Assembly: GCF_900130075.1 (NCBI RefSeq)
Contig: NZ_LT671418.1
Span: forward strand, 62,001-126,000
DNA: 64,000 bases
Origin: Herminiimonas arsenitoxidans
GTDB lineage: Bacteria; Pseudomonadota; Gammaproteobacteria; Burkholderiales; Burkholderiaceae_D
Direction: 5' to 3'
Made by a program: the position numbers and the translations under genes. Below the pieces are notes generated by a model, which was not told where the DNA came from, did not search any database, and saw only the letters and a list, made by a program, of their open reading frames with translations. This document shows, piece after piece, positions 45,026-53,940 of the stretch; the first letter of the stretch is position 1, and each line of letters starts with the position of its first letter.

Positions 45026-47425
45026 ATGGAAGTAGTAGAAGTGGCAACAATTATGTTTTTATCTAAAGCTCAAACTATTGAGAAGCTTAGAGGGAATTTA
45101 AGTGTCTTCAAAATTCCTAAAGCCATTGTCTTCAGTGTCTCGACATGGAGAGACACTGAAGACACAATAGTTAAGGAGGTAACTAATTTTTTTGCCGGGA
45201 GTACGGTTGTTGTTCGCTCGTCGGCCAGTGATGAGGATGGCTCTAGTTCTGCTAGGGCAGGGGAATATGATTCGGTTCTAAATGTGCCATCCAATAATCT
45301 GGTAGCTATTCGCGCAGCCATTGCTAAAGTGATTGCCAGCTACGAGCGTAATGGGCCTCGTACTGGTGATGATGAAGTCATTGTTCAAGAGATGGTGCTG
45401 AACACCAGTTTAAGTGGTGTAGTTTTTACGCATGACCTGAATTCTGGGGCGCCTTATTATGTAATTAATTACGATGATGTTTCTGGGCTAACTAATACGG
45501 TTACATCCGGCGGCGGCGAATATGCAAATCGCACATTGTATATTCATCGCGGAGCTTCACAAGTTCTTCGATCGGAGCGTTTTCAGCGTCTGATGCAAGC
45601 GATACAAGAACTTGAGAAAGTCATGGGTAGTCAGTTTCTGGATATTGAATTCGCACTCGGAAATGACTTCACCCCTTATCTATTGCAGGTGCGTGCGATT
45701 ACTACGCAACCAAACTGGAACAGAGCTGTTACAAAACGTATTGATGCAGCGTTGCAAGGTATTCAGTCTTTTGTCAGGGGACGGCTACAGCCTATAGCTG
45801 GTGTTTACGGTAAGACGACGGTGTTGGGACAAATGCCTGATTGGAATCCAGCGGAGATGATTGGTCGAGCGCCTAGAGCGCTGGCTTTTTCGCTTTATAA
45901 AGTTCTAATAACAGATTGTGCTTGGCGTATTGCTAGAGAGAAGATGGGCTATGCAGTACCCTTAGGCCAGCCATTGATGGTTTCTTTAGCTGGTCAGCCT
46001 TTTATCGACACGCGTTTGAGTTTTCATTCATATTTGCCTGCATCCATTTCCGCTGATGTCGGGCGGAAATTAGTCGATGTTTGGGTTGATCGCCTTCGTG
46101 AGCATCCGGAGCTTCACGATAAAGTTGAATTTAGTGTTGCAATTACGACATACAGCTTCGATCTTGATGAGAAATTACTAAATCTATCGGCAGCAGGCAT
46201 TGCCGATTCGGAGTTGCGTGATTTCAAAACATTGTTGCACAAACAGACACGTGTTCTTTTGCAGCCAGATTCAGAGGGTGGTATTACTGAAGCACTCGCC
46301 AATGTAGAGGCGCTGGCGAAAAAACAGGATGAAGCACAACATTCATTATCTGCGGCAAATATTAGTGCCATTTTTAAAATGGTCGACGATTGTATTCGCT
46401 TAGGAACTGTTTCGTTTGCGATTTTGGCGAGGCATGGATTTATTGCTCGCACTATCTTACTTTCATTACATAGCCGTGGCCTCCTTACGGAGGAAGACGT
46501 TGGGGCAATTCAGTCATCAGTAAAAACCGTTGCAAGCACGTTGGTGAACGACATGCGGGAATTACAACTGGGAGTGCTTTCACGTACTCATTTCATGCAG
46601 CGGTACGGCCATTTGCGTCCTGGGACTTATGATATTTTGTCGCATCGGTACGATCAGATGGTCGATTTTGGTGTTAACGACTCTCAAATGCAACCGGAAC
46701 ATGATCACTCCACGTTTAGTTTGAGTGCGGATCAACAGCAAAAAATCAATCAACTTCTTATAGATGAAGATTTTCCAGAGTTGGATGCGGACAAGTTGTT
46801 TGAATATATTCATGCCGCAACAGCAGCTCGCGAGTATGGGAAATTCGTATTCACTCGATCAGTTAGCGATATTCTTGAGTTGATAGCAGCTTTTGGTGAA
46901 GAGAATGGCCTTAGCCGCGATGAAATGTCTCATGTATCAATCGATAATTTATTCGATATCGTCACAAAAAGCAGTGAAGGTAGCATTGAAGAGAGATTGC
47001 GCCAGATTGCGGAAGATGAGGCTGAGCGGCACGCTATTAGTGCCGCAATTCGCCTGCCTCAGGTTTTGTTCGATGAGGCCGGTGTGCATGTCGTCCCATT
47101 TCAGGTGAGTCATCCAAATTTCATTACACATAAAAAAATCACGGCAGCTTGTGTTTGCCTCCTTGCGGGGGAAGTAGCGCCATCCTTGACAGGTAAAATT
47201 GTATTAATTGAAAATGCTGATCCGGGGTTTGATTGGATATTCTCACAGCAAATAAAGGGCTTGATTACAAAATATGGTGGTGCAAATTCGCATATGGCAA
47301 TTCGCTGTGCAGAATTTGGTATTCCTGCTGCCATAGGCTGTGGTGAGCAACGATTTGATGTTTTTGTGCGAGCGAATCAAATTCTTCTGGATTGCTCAGC
47401 TGGATTGATTAATCCTTTGCATTAA
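45026..47425 (+). CDS. Probable L-glutamine kinase (Cj1418-like, PEP-synthase-related)
   Basis: A 799-residue protein with an N-terminal ATP-grasp domain like that of PEP synthase (VVVRSSASDEDGSSSARAGEY) and a C-terminal swivelling phosphohistidine domain: GLITKYGGANSHMAIRCAEFGIP, with His756 (from ATG 45026) as the carrier. The central PEP/pyruvate domain of true PEP synthase is missing, as in Campylobacter Cj1418, which phosphorylates the amide of glutamine. Neighbours encode the other three phosphoramidate steps. Start alternatives are TTG 45017 and ATG 45053. The kinase assignment is by architecture and context. Confidence 0.8.
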   Translation: MEVVEVATIMFLSKAQTIEKLRGNLSVFKIPKAIVFSVSTWRDTEDTIVKEVTNFFAGSTVVVRSSASDEDGSSSARAGEYDSVLNVPSNNLVAIRAAIAKVIASYERNGPRTGDDEVIVQEMVLNTSLSGVVFTHDLNSGAPYYVINYDDVSGLTNTVTSGGGEYANRTLYIHRGASQVLRSERFQRLMQAIQELEKVMGSQFLDIEFALGNDFTPYLLQVRAITTQPNWNRAVTKRIDAALQGIQSFVRGRLQPIAGVYGKTTVLGQMPDWNPAEMIGRAPRALAFSLYKVLITDCAWRIAREKMGYAVPLGQPLMVSLAGQPFIDTRLSFHSYLPASISADVGRKLVDVWVDRLREHPELHDKVEFSVAITTYSFDLDEKLLNLSAAGIADSELRDFKTLLHKQTRVLLQPDSEGGITEALANVEALAKKQDEAQHSLSAANISAIFKMVDDCIRLGTVSFAILARHGFIARTILLSLHSRGLLTEEDVGAIQSSVKTVASTLVNDMRELQLGVLSRTHFMQRYGHLRPGTYDILSHRYDQMVDFGVNDSQMQPEHDHSTFSLSADQQQKINQLLIDEDFPELDADKLFEYIHAATAAREYGKFVFTRSVSDILELIAAFGEENGLSRDEMSHVSIDNLFDIVTKSSEGSIEERLRQIAEDEAERHAISAAIRLPQVLFDEAGVHVVPFQVSHPNFITHKKITAACVCLLAGEVAPSLTGKIVLIENADPGFDWIFSQQIKGLITKYGGANSHMAIRCAEFGIPAAIGCGEQRFDVFVRANQILLDCSAGLINPLH

Positions 47426-47438
47426 TGGGTAGATATTT

Positions 47439-47954
47439 ATGGTTGTTTGGATCATCGGATTGTCCGGAGCAGGTAAAACGACGCTGGCTAACGCTGTCGT
47501 TGAAAAAGTACGTGCACGACAGGATAATGTAGTGTTGATCGACGGCGATGCCGTTCGAGAAATGTTTGGCAATGATTTGGGATATACGATTGATGATCGT
47601 TTAAGAAATGCTGAAAGAATTTGCCAGCTCTGCAAGTTTCTCGAGTCCCAAAATATTAATGTGGTTTGTGCCATTTTATCCTTATTCCCGGAATCCAGAG
47701 CTTGGAATCGGATGCATCTGAAAAGTTATTTTGAAGTTTTTATAGATGTGCCCTTGCAAGAACTAGAGACTAGAGACTCAAAAGGAATATATCGAAAGTT
47801 TCGTGCAGGAGAAATTCGCGACGTAGCAGGGTTGGACATTCCATTTTTGCGACCTCAAGAGGCGCACATGATTATCAGCAATGACAATGCCAAGGAAAAT
47901 TTGCTGAGTTATGCCGGAGAGATTGCTGAAAAAATTCAGAATGGTCTTGCATGA
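47439..47954 (+). CDS. CysC-like kinase, probable cytidine diphosphoramidate kinase (Cj1415-like)
   Basis: A 171-residue P-loop kinase of the APS-kinase family. Walker A GLSGAGKTT is at residues 7-15 and LIDGDAVREMFGNDLG is the acceptor block. The usual APS-kinase FISPFR is replaced by AILSLFPESR, so the nucleotide pocket differs. No sulfate-activation gene is nearby. In Campylobacter a CysC-like enzyme phosphorylates the 3'-OH of cytidine diphosphoramidate. It overlaps the next gene by 4 bp. Confidence 0.8.
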   Translation: MVVWIIGLSGAGKTTLANAVVEKVRARQDNVVLIDGDAVREMFGNDLGYTIDDRLRNAERICQLCKFLESQNINVVCAILSLFPESRAWNRMHLKSYFEVFIDVPLQELETRDSKGIYRKFRAGEIRDVAGLDIPFLRPQEAHMIISNDNAKENLLSYAGEIAEKIQNGLA

Positions 47955-48691
47955 TGTATCAATATAGCGCGATTAACCGCCTAGACTATCCTCATACATA
48001 TATGTATACCACTTTTGAAGGCACTCCTTTTCTACGATCGTATATTGAAAGTAGATTGCAAGCGATCAATTCTTTAGACAAAAAAGACAACGAGACAAAT
48101 ATCGATGATGCATTTCTGAATGCAGCTTTTGTTCAAATGAACGAGAATTTCTTGGCCCCTTTTTTTAATAAACAGAAGGAATTCTGTTTATTGGTAGGGC
48201 CTGATTTTTCTGAACTCTCTGCGGGTAACTTTAGAAATACCATAAATTCAATGGTGCAGCAATATGATGAGTTTTCTCTAGAGTGCCGTGTTGTTACGCT
48301 CGAATTATTGGAATCAATGATTTCCTTGCAATTGCAGGATCCATCATCTGCAACTATTAAAATTTGGCTCGACCGTTTAATTCAGCGTTTTGAAGTAACT
48401 AAGAAATTATTTATGTATTACCTCCCCGGCTTTAGAAAGGGAGATGGGGCTAATGATGACATTCGTCTTTACTGGCTATTGGCACTTTCTTTGTCATTAT
48501 TTTATTCAAAATCGCATGAAATTAAATATTTGAATACGCTTTTGAAAATATGCGATTTACTTTGTTCGTTGCTTCTCCAAAGAGGTGTATTGGAGTTGCC
48601 GCAGAGAGGTCTGCGATTGGTTTTGGCTGCAGAAATTGTGAGTATTCAAAGCTTATTGGCTAGGAAGGGAGTAGCCCTTGATTCTGATTGA
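47951..48691 (+). CDS. Protein of unknown function inside the phosphoramidate cluster
   Basis: A 246-residue, AT-rich gene. I see no known domain, signal peptide or membrane segment; it is rich in Leu and probably helical (LYWLLALSLSLFYSKSHEI). Overlaps with the kinase gene (4 bp) and the formyltransferase gene (14 bp) show it is co-translated with them. A scaffold or tailoring role is only a guess. Confidence 0.65.
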   Translation: MMYQYSAINRLDYPHTYMYTTFEGTPFLRSYIESRLQAINSLDKKDNETNIDDAFLNAAFVQMNENFLAPFFNKQKEFCLLVGPDFSELSAGNFRNTINSMVQQYDEFSLECRVVTLELLESMISLQLQDPSSATIKIWLDRLIQRFEVTKKLFMYYLPGFRKGDGANDDIRLYWLLALSLSLFYSKSHEIKYLNTLLKICDLLCSLLLQRGVLELPQRGLRLVLAAEIVSIQSLLARKGVALDSD

Positions 48692-49445
48692 AATCGGAAT
48701 GATTGCGTCTGATACTTCTCGATCGCGTGCTTATTTGCAAGCGCTGATAAGGAATAATCTATTGCCGAATTTTGTAATCCTGTTGAGGCAAGATGCATCA
48801 GGTACATTACCCGGACAAATTAATCCCGAAGCTAATGCTAAAGAAAAAGTCTATTATGCTCCAGAGGAGGAGGAGTGCTGGAGTGAAGCTCATTTTGACC
48901 CAACTCGATCAATTCTCTTGGATTTAAATGCGTCAAACATTCCATATGAAGTATTGGAAACGAATGACATCAATCATCCATTAGTAAGTAAGCTTCTCTC
49001 GGAAAGTTCTGAGTCCACGTTCATATATTCTGGGGTTGGTGGAGTTCTTTTGCGAAGAGATGTTCTCGCAAGTGGGAAGAATTTTCTTCACGTGCATGGT
49101 GGTTATCTCCCAGACTATAAGGGAAGTACAACCAATTTTTATAGTTTGCTAGTCGATGAAACTGTTGGAGCTTCTTCTCTTTTCTTAGTTGAGGAAATTG
49201 ATAGTGGACCTGTAATTTTAAGACGAAAATTTCCTGCGCCGAATAATCGTCTCGCCATTGATCATATTTACGATTCTGCTGCTCGCGCCAAAATATTAGT
49301 TGAGACTTTACAGAACTATGTGCGATCGGGTTTTTGGACGTGTGAGCTTGAGGAGAACTCGGGCGGGGAAACTTACTACATAATTCACCCGGTTTTAAAA
49401 CATATTGCAATTCTCGATAAAGGTGGACGAAGTTTATGCGAGTAA
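48678..49445 (+). CDS. Formyltransferase-like protein (methionyl-tRNA formyltransferase fold)
   Basis: A 255-residue protein with the 10-formyl-THF transferase core: HVHGGYLPDYKGS, where the catalytic His is kept but the usual N-x-H reads HVH, and VEEIDSGPVI, with the conserved Asp. The family formylates amino sugars or Met-tRNA; here an amino sugar or the phosphoramidate group may be the target. A TTG at 48678 has a GGGAG site 7 bp upstream; the ATG at 48699 is an alternative. It overlaps its neighbours on both sides. Confidence 0.75.
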   Translation: MILIEIGMIASDTSRSRAYLQALIRNNLLPNFVILLRQDASGTLPGQINPEANAKEKVYYAPEEEECWSEAHFDPTRSILLDLNASNIPYEVLETNDINHPLVSKLLSESSESTFIYSGVGGVLLRRDVLASGKNFLHVHGGYLPDYKGSTTNFYSLLVDETVGASSLFLVEEIDSGPVILRRKFPAPNNRLAIDHIYDSAARAKILVETLQNYVRSGFWTCELEENSGGETYYIIHPVLKHIAILDKGGRSLCE

Positions 49446-50227
49446 CCTATCGCACGCGAGGTGCTAAGGAGTATTGGACTGCTCGCTGGGAGGATATTCC
49501 TGCGGATATGCCTATGAAGAATTTGAATGCTTATCCGCTTAAGTATGCCGAAATGATTGTCAAAAATCCGGAAGCGAAAATTCTCGAGGCCGGTTGTGGT
49601 GCTGGGCGCATCCTTCGTTACTATCATAACAAGGGATACAATATTATTGGGATTGATTATATTGACGTCGCCATTAAAAAACTTGAGGAAATTGATAATT
49701 CTCTGAAGGTGAGCGTCGGAGATATTGCTAACTTGCAATTTTCAGATCAATCTTTTGATTGTGCACTGGCGTTTGGGCTTTATCACAATATCGAAAATGG
49801 TCTAGATGCAGCGATTTCAGAAACATATCGCGTGATTAAACATGGCGGTGCAGTCTGCGCTTCGTTTCGAGCTGATAATATTCAAACTAGACTTACGGAT
49901 TGGCTATCTGATAGACGTTCAAAAACAAAAAATGACGGTAAAGTCGGGCGTTCTTTTCATAAAATGAATTTAACAAAAAAGGAATATAGGCATTTGTTTG
50001 AGCGTGCTGGTTTTTTCGTCGAGGCTGTATTCCCTGTCGAGAACATGCCGATCCTATACAAATTCCGTGTTTTTCGAGCTTCATCGCAAAAGGTTTTTAA
50101 TGAGGAGCGAGCTCGTGTAGACGGGTATCGTTTATCGTGGTTAGGCCAACGTTTGCAAAAATTTCTTATGCGATTTTTTGCGCATCAGTTTTGCAACATT
50201 TACGTTATCATTGCGCGCAAGTTTTAA
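49436..50227 (+). CDS. Class I SAM-dependent methyltransferase
   Basis: A 263-residue methyltransferase. The SAM-binding motif is ILEAGCGAGRILRYY, followed by IIGIDYIDVAI and ALAFGLYHNIENGLDAAI. In Campylobacter the phosphoramidate cluster carries methyltransferases Cj1419/Cj1420 that are linked to O-methylation. This gene's position between the formyltransferase and the glutaminase-like gene suggests the same job. Its stop shares a base with the next start (TAATG). Confidence 0.82.
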   Translation: MRVTYRTRGAKEYWTARWEDIPADMPMKNLNAYPLKYAEMIVKNPEAKILEAGCGAGRILRYYHNKGYNIIGIDYIDVAIKKLEEIDNSLKVSVGDIANLQFSDQSFDCALAFGLYHNIENGLDAAISETYRVIKHGGAVCASFRADNIQTRLTDWLSDRRSKTKNDGKVGRSFHKMNLTKKEYRHLFERAGFFVEAVFPVENMPILYKFRVFRASSQKVFNEERARVDGYRLSWLGQRLQKFLMRFFAHQFCNIYVIIARKF

Positions 50228-50877
50228 TGGGAAATTCTGCGAGAATTTTGATCGCTGTTTCACAACGTATCGATCAAATAAAAGACAGAAATGAATCGCG
50301 AGATGCGTTGGACCAGCGGTTTATCAAATGGTTGGTTGACGCCAAATTTTGCCCGCTTCCGGTACCAAATTCATTGACTACTAAGGATCATTTGGGTGGG
50401 ATTCATGACGTGTCACTCCAAAAATGGCTTGCAGCCGTAAAGCCTGATGCCGTTATTCTTTCTGGAGGGAATGATATCGGTGAGTTTCCAGAACGAGATG
50501 TTACGGAGCGTTGCTTATTGTCGTGGGCTGCATTGCATCGACTTCCCGTCCTCGGTATTTGTAGAGGAATGCAAATGATGGGGGTATGGGCCGGGGGGAG
50601 TTTGATCAAGGTGGCATCGCACGTCGGTGTTCGTCACATATTGAGTCCGTGTACCGCAATGAATATTTGGCCGAAAACTGTCAATAGTTTTCATAATTGG
50701 TCGCTTTCATTTTGCCCGAATAATTTTGAAGTAATTGCTACATCTGAAGATGGAGAAATAGAGGCAATTCGCCATACTGAATTGCCTTGGGAAGGCTGGA
50801 TGTGGCATCCGGAACGTGAAAATCAATTTGCAATTGAAGATACGCAAAGACTAATTAGGTTATTCCGTGAACATTAA
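50227..50877 (+). CDS. Class I glutamine-amidotransferase-fold hydrolase (Cj1417-like, peptidase C26)
   Basis: A 216-residue protein of the gamma-glutamyl hydrolase group. SGGNDIGEFPERD, the nucleophile Cys in GICRGMQMMG, and WHPEREN with the His/Glu pair are visible. In Campylobacter, Cj1417 hydrolyses CDP-L-glutamine to cytidine diphosphoramidate and glutamate. The ATG at 50227 is chosen; a longer in-frame start at 50137 would lie in the methyltransferase gene. It overlaps the nucleotidyltransferase gene by 11 bp. Confidence 0.85.
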   Translation: MGNSARILIAVSQRIDQIKDRNESRDALDQRFIKWLVDAKFCPLPVPNSLTTKDHLGGIHDVSLQKWLAAVKPDAVILSGGNDIGEFPERDVTERCLLSWAALHRLPVLGICRGMQMMGVWAGGSLIKVASHVGVRHILSPCTAMNIWPKTVNSFHNWSLSFCPNNFEVIATSEDGEIEAIRHTELPWEGWMWHPERENQFAIEDTQRLIRLFREH

Positions 50878-51643
50878 AAAAACATACAAGGCAATTATTT
50901 TGGCAGCAGGTGAAGGCACTCGTCTACGCCCTTATACACTTGATCGGCCGAAGTGTCTGGTTGAGGTGGATGGAGTGAGCCTACTTGATCGCCAATTATC
51001 GATACTTACAACAGAGCCTATTGCCCCGATCATTATTATCGGCGGATATTTATTCCCAATGTTACAACGTCCGGAGCTTGAACTTCGGGTCAATCCCCGC
51101 TATGCGGAAACTAACATGGTGTGGACCTTATTTTCAGCAGAGGATGATTTGCAAGGAGATGTTCTCATTTGTTACGGTGATATTGTCTATTCTAGAGCGA
51201 TTCTGAAAGCAGTGCTTGCATCAGACGCCGACATTGCCGTTGCTATTGATCTTGATTGGGAGGCGTACTGGCGCATGCGAAATGAAAATCCTTTGGATGA
51301 TGCTGAAACACTGAAACTCGGAACCGATGGGCGTATTCTTGAGATCGGTCAAAAACCAGAATCACTTGCTGATATTGATGGGCAATATATGGGTTTGATG
51401 AAGTTTTCAGCAAAAGGTATGGATCTATTAAAAAAAACGTTTCATGGCGCGAAACTCTTAGGGCAATTACGCGGTAAATCACTAGAGAAGGCGTATATGA
51501 CGGACTTGTTACAAGCAATGATAGATTTAAACATCCGAGTGGATGCAGTAACGGTGAATGGCGGATGGGTAGAAGTAGATACGGTGGGGGATTTAGAAAG
51601 TGAAATTACAAGACAGCGGCTTGAATGTATAGAAAATGATTAA
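50867..51643 (+). CDS. Nucleotidyltransferase (Cj1416-like, probable CTP:phosphoglutamine cytidylyltransferase)
   Basis: A 258-residue nucleotidyltransferase starting at GTG 50867. ILAAGEGTRLRPYTLDRPKCLVEV is the nucleotide loop with the Lys; NPRYAETNMVWTLF and VEVDTVGDLES near the C-terminus match the LicC/phosphocholine-cytidylyltransferase-like group to which Cj1416 belongs. Cj1416 joins CTP and L-glutamine phosphate to give CDP-L-glutamine. It sits directly between the C26 hydrolase and the CDP-glycerol-transferase-like gene. Confidence 0.85.
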   Translation: MNIKKTYKAIILAAGEGTRLRPYTLDRPKCLVEVDGVSLLDRQLSILTTEPIAPIIIIGGYLFPMLQRPELELRVNPRYAETNMVWTLFSAEDDLQGDVLICYGDIVYSRAILKAVLASDADIAVAIDLDWEAYWRMRNENPLDDAETLKLGTDGRILEIGQKPESLADIDGQYMGLMKFSAKGMDLLKKTFHGAKLLGQLRGKSLEKAYMTDLLQAMIDLNIRVDAVTVNGGWVEVDTVGDLESEITRQRLECIEND

Positions 51644-52874
51644 ATCAATTTTGAGAAAATTTAAGCATGCTGTTTTGCATCAAATCAAAAAAACAGAGTA
51701 CTTATTACTTATCAATAAAATTAGCTCATTTCAGAAAGAAATAAACGCTAAAAAAAAGTCTCATAAAATTATTGCTTTGGTTATGAGTAATGTTGGCCAA
51801 CAACAATTTTTTGAAGATATATATCGTTTATCGGTAAAAAATAATAATAGCTATCACTATTTCATAGTGAATGACTGCTATGTCAAAAATGAGGAAAAAA
51901 TTGATATATTCCAGTCAATAAAATTTATCACTCCGGGTATATATCGCCACATTAAGGGCATTGATCTTGCTTTGCATGCGGAAATATCTTGCAGGTCTCG
52001 GAATGTTAAAGACGTTTGCTATGTCGGACATGGATTTCCAGGAAAGCACACGAAATGGTCTGTTGAGAACTTAAATTCTTTTAATCATTATTTTCTCTAT
52101 GGACCCCGTGATCGACATATCTTAAATTTTGTTGTTAAGGATAATCCTAGCTGCATAAGTCATATGAAATTTTGGGAAGTCGGCTATCCAAAATATGACG
52201 CACAATTAAATAGTCTATATCAAGAAGATGCCTTGAAAAATGAATTGGGCTTAGATCCAAATCGCAATACATTACTTTTTGCTCCGGCATGGGATCCTGG
52301 TGGGGCGCTACGCAAATATGGTGTCGAATTACTTGATAAATTCGGTGGCATGCAAAATTTTAATGTGATCATCAAATTACATCCAGCATCCTTAGTTAGC
52401 GAATTATCAAAGGACTACGAATTTTATACAGGGAAAAAAAATTGGGCGCTGATATTAAAAGATATTTGCGAAAAATATGACAATATTTACTTATATAAAC
52501 CGCAACAAATAAATCCTCTGTTTAAATTAGCCGATGTGCTGGTAACTGATTTTAGTGGCGTTGCAATGGGGTTTTTTATTGAGGACAAACCCGTAGTTTG
52601 TATAGATTGCCCTGAATATTTCGAGGAAGTATTGCCGAGCTGGGGGCAGGATGGGGAAATGTCTAAATCAAACGACTTATTTAATAATGGAAGAAATGCA
52701 AGTTATATAGTGGAAAATTTAGAATCTCTGGAGAGTGTTATTAAGCATTCGATTGAATTCCAAGATGAGTTGTCATCAGCACGTAAAAAAATTGCGGTTG
52801 ATCTGCTATACAATCCGGGCGAAGGAACATCACATACGCTGATTGCAATGAATAAAATTTTTAAATCAATGTAA
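51636..52874 (+). CDS. CDP-glycerol glycerophosphotransferase-like protein
   Basis: A 412-residue, very AT-rich gene. It has the teichoic-acid transferase (Glyphos_transf) pattern: GHGFPGKHTKW, LFAPAWDPGG, KLHPASLVSEL and LVTDFSGVAMGFFIEDKPVV. That family uses CDP-glycerol-type donors. Here it follows the enzymes that make a CDP-phosphoramidate and overlaps the last of them by 8 bp, so it may transfer phosphoramidate or another CDP-linked group to the glycan. This is inference. Confidence 0.75.
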   Translation: MIKSILRKFKHAVLHQIKKTEYLLLINKISSFQKEINAKKKSHKIIALVMSNVGQQQFFEDIYRLSVKNNNSYHYFIVNDCYVKNEEKIDIFQSIKFITPGIYRHIKGIDLALHAEISCRSRNVKDVCYVGHGFPGKHTKWSVENLNSFNHYFLYGPRDRHILNFVVKDNPSCISHMKFWEVGYPKYDAQLNSLYQEDALKNELGLDPNRNTLLFAPAWDPGGALRKYGVELLDKFGGMQNFNVIIKLHPASLVSELSKDYEFYTGKKNWALILKDICEKYDNIYLYKPQQINPLFKLADVLVTDFSGVAMGFFIEDKPVVCIDCPEYFEEVLPSWGQDGEMSKSNDLFNNGRNASYIVENLESLESVIKHSIEFQDELSSARKKIAVDLLYNPGEGTSHTLIAMNKIFKSM

Positions 52875-52962
52875 ACGTTGTTAGTTTCAATGAGCGCCTA
52901 AATAAACCAATTAAATATTTATACCAAACGGTAGATTGCCTACTTATAGGCTCGTGAAGGCG

Positions 52963-53940
52963 ATGAAAAGAGCATTAATTACAGGAATTAACGGCCAAGA
53001 TGGCTCCTATTTGGCAGAATTGTTGTTGACCCTTGGCTATGAAGTTCATGGAATTGTGCGGCGCGAAGCTATTGAGGACGCTTCGCACCGGCTGGTCAAT
53101 ATTCTTCATTTAATTGATAAACTTAAACTTCATGTCGGAGCCGTTGATAATCATCTTTCAATATATAAGATTGTTGCAAATGTTCGTCCAGATGAGTGCT
53201 ACCACTTAGCGGCATCCAGCTTTGTAAGTTATACATTTGACGATGAAGCTTCAGTTTTGTCTAACAACTTTACAGCTACGCACGCGCTGTTGGCTAGTGT
53301 GAAAGAGTTAAGTCCTCATTGTCGTGTTTATTTTGCTGGATCGAGTGAAATGTTTGGGAACGCCAGATTTTCACCGCAAAATGAATCAACACCTTTTAAT
53401 CCTAGATCCGTTTATGGTATTTCCAAATTAGCGGCTTTTCACTTGGCGCGTAACTACCGCGAGCACCATAAATTATTTGTCGCAGCAGGCATTCTTTATA
53501 ATCACGAATCTCCGCGTCGAGGCTATCAGTTCGTTACTAGAAAAATCAGTACCACTGTAGCGAAGATACATTTAGGGTTGGCGGATCGTTTGGAGCTTGG
53601 GAATATCGATGCGCTTAGGGATTGGGGATATGCACCTGACTACGTGGTAGCTATGCACGCTATGCTTCAGCAGGAAAAACCTGAAGATTATGTAATTGCT
53701 ACTGGAGTGTTGCATTCAGTTAGGGATTTTTTAAGTGAGGCATTTTCTGTGGTTGGCTTGGACTATGAAGCCTATATCCATACAAACCTTGACCATTTTC
53801 GACCTGGTGAGGTTGTTTCTTTATGCGGTGACTCAAGCAAAGCTCGACATACATTGGGTTGGCAGCCGACAAAGTCATTCAAGCAGATGGTAAAAGAAAT
53901 GGTGCTTACAGATATTGAGCATCTCGAAAGAAATCAATGA
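52963..53940 (+). CDS. Second GDP-mannose 4,6-dehydratase-like enzyme
   Basis: A 325-residue extended SDR. TGINGQDGSYLAELL is the NAD motif, SSEMFG and YGISKLAAF hold the catalytic residues, and YNHESPRRG and DWGYAPDYVV match GDP-mannose dehydratases. The first gmd at 28631 is a full-length copy, so this one may serve the perosamine branch or a GDP-heptose dehydratase reaction. The start is uncertain (GTG 52954 or ATG 52963). It overlaps the next gene by 4 bp. Confidence 0.88.
   Translation: MKRALITGINGQDGSYLAELLLTLGYEVHGIVRREAIEDASHRLVNILHLIDKLKLHVGAVDNHLSIYKIVANVRPDECYHLAASSFVSYTFDDEASVLSNNFTATHALLASVKELSPHCRVYFAGSSEMFGNARFSPQNESTPFNPRSVYGISKLAAFHLARNYREHHKLFVAAGILYNHESPRRGYQFVTRKISTTVAKIHLGLADRLELGNIDALRDWGYAPDYVVAMHAMLQQEKPEDYVIATGVLHSVRDFLSEAFSVVGLDYEAYIHTNLDHFRPGEVVSLCGDSSKARHTLGWQPTKSFKQMVKEMVLTDIEHLERNQ

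Noticed and set aside
45026..47425. True PEP synthase
   Set aside because: The protein is about 800 residues without the C-terminal PEP/pyruvate barrel; the phosphohistidine domain is at the very end.
47439..47954. APS kinase for sulfate activation
   Set aside because: No ATP sulfurylase or sulfotransferase gene is nearby, the FISPFR motif is altered, and three other phosphoramidate-type genes surround it.
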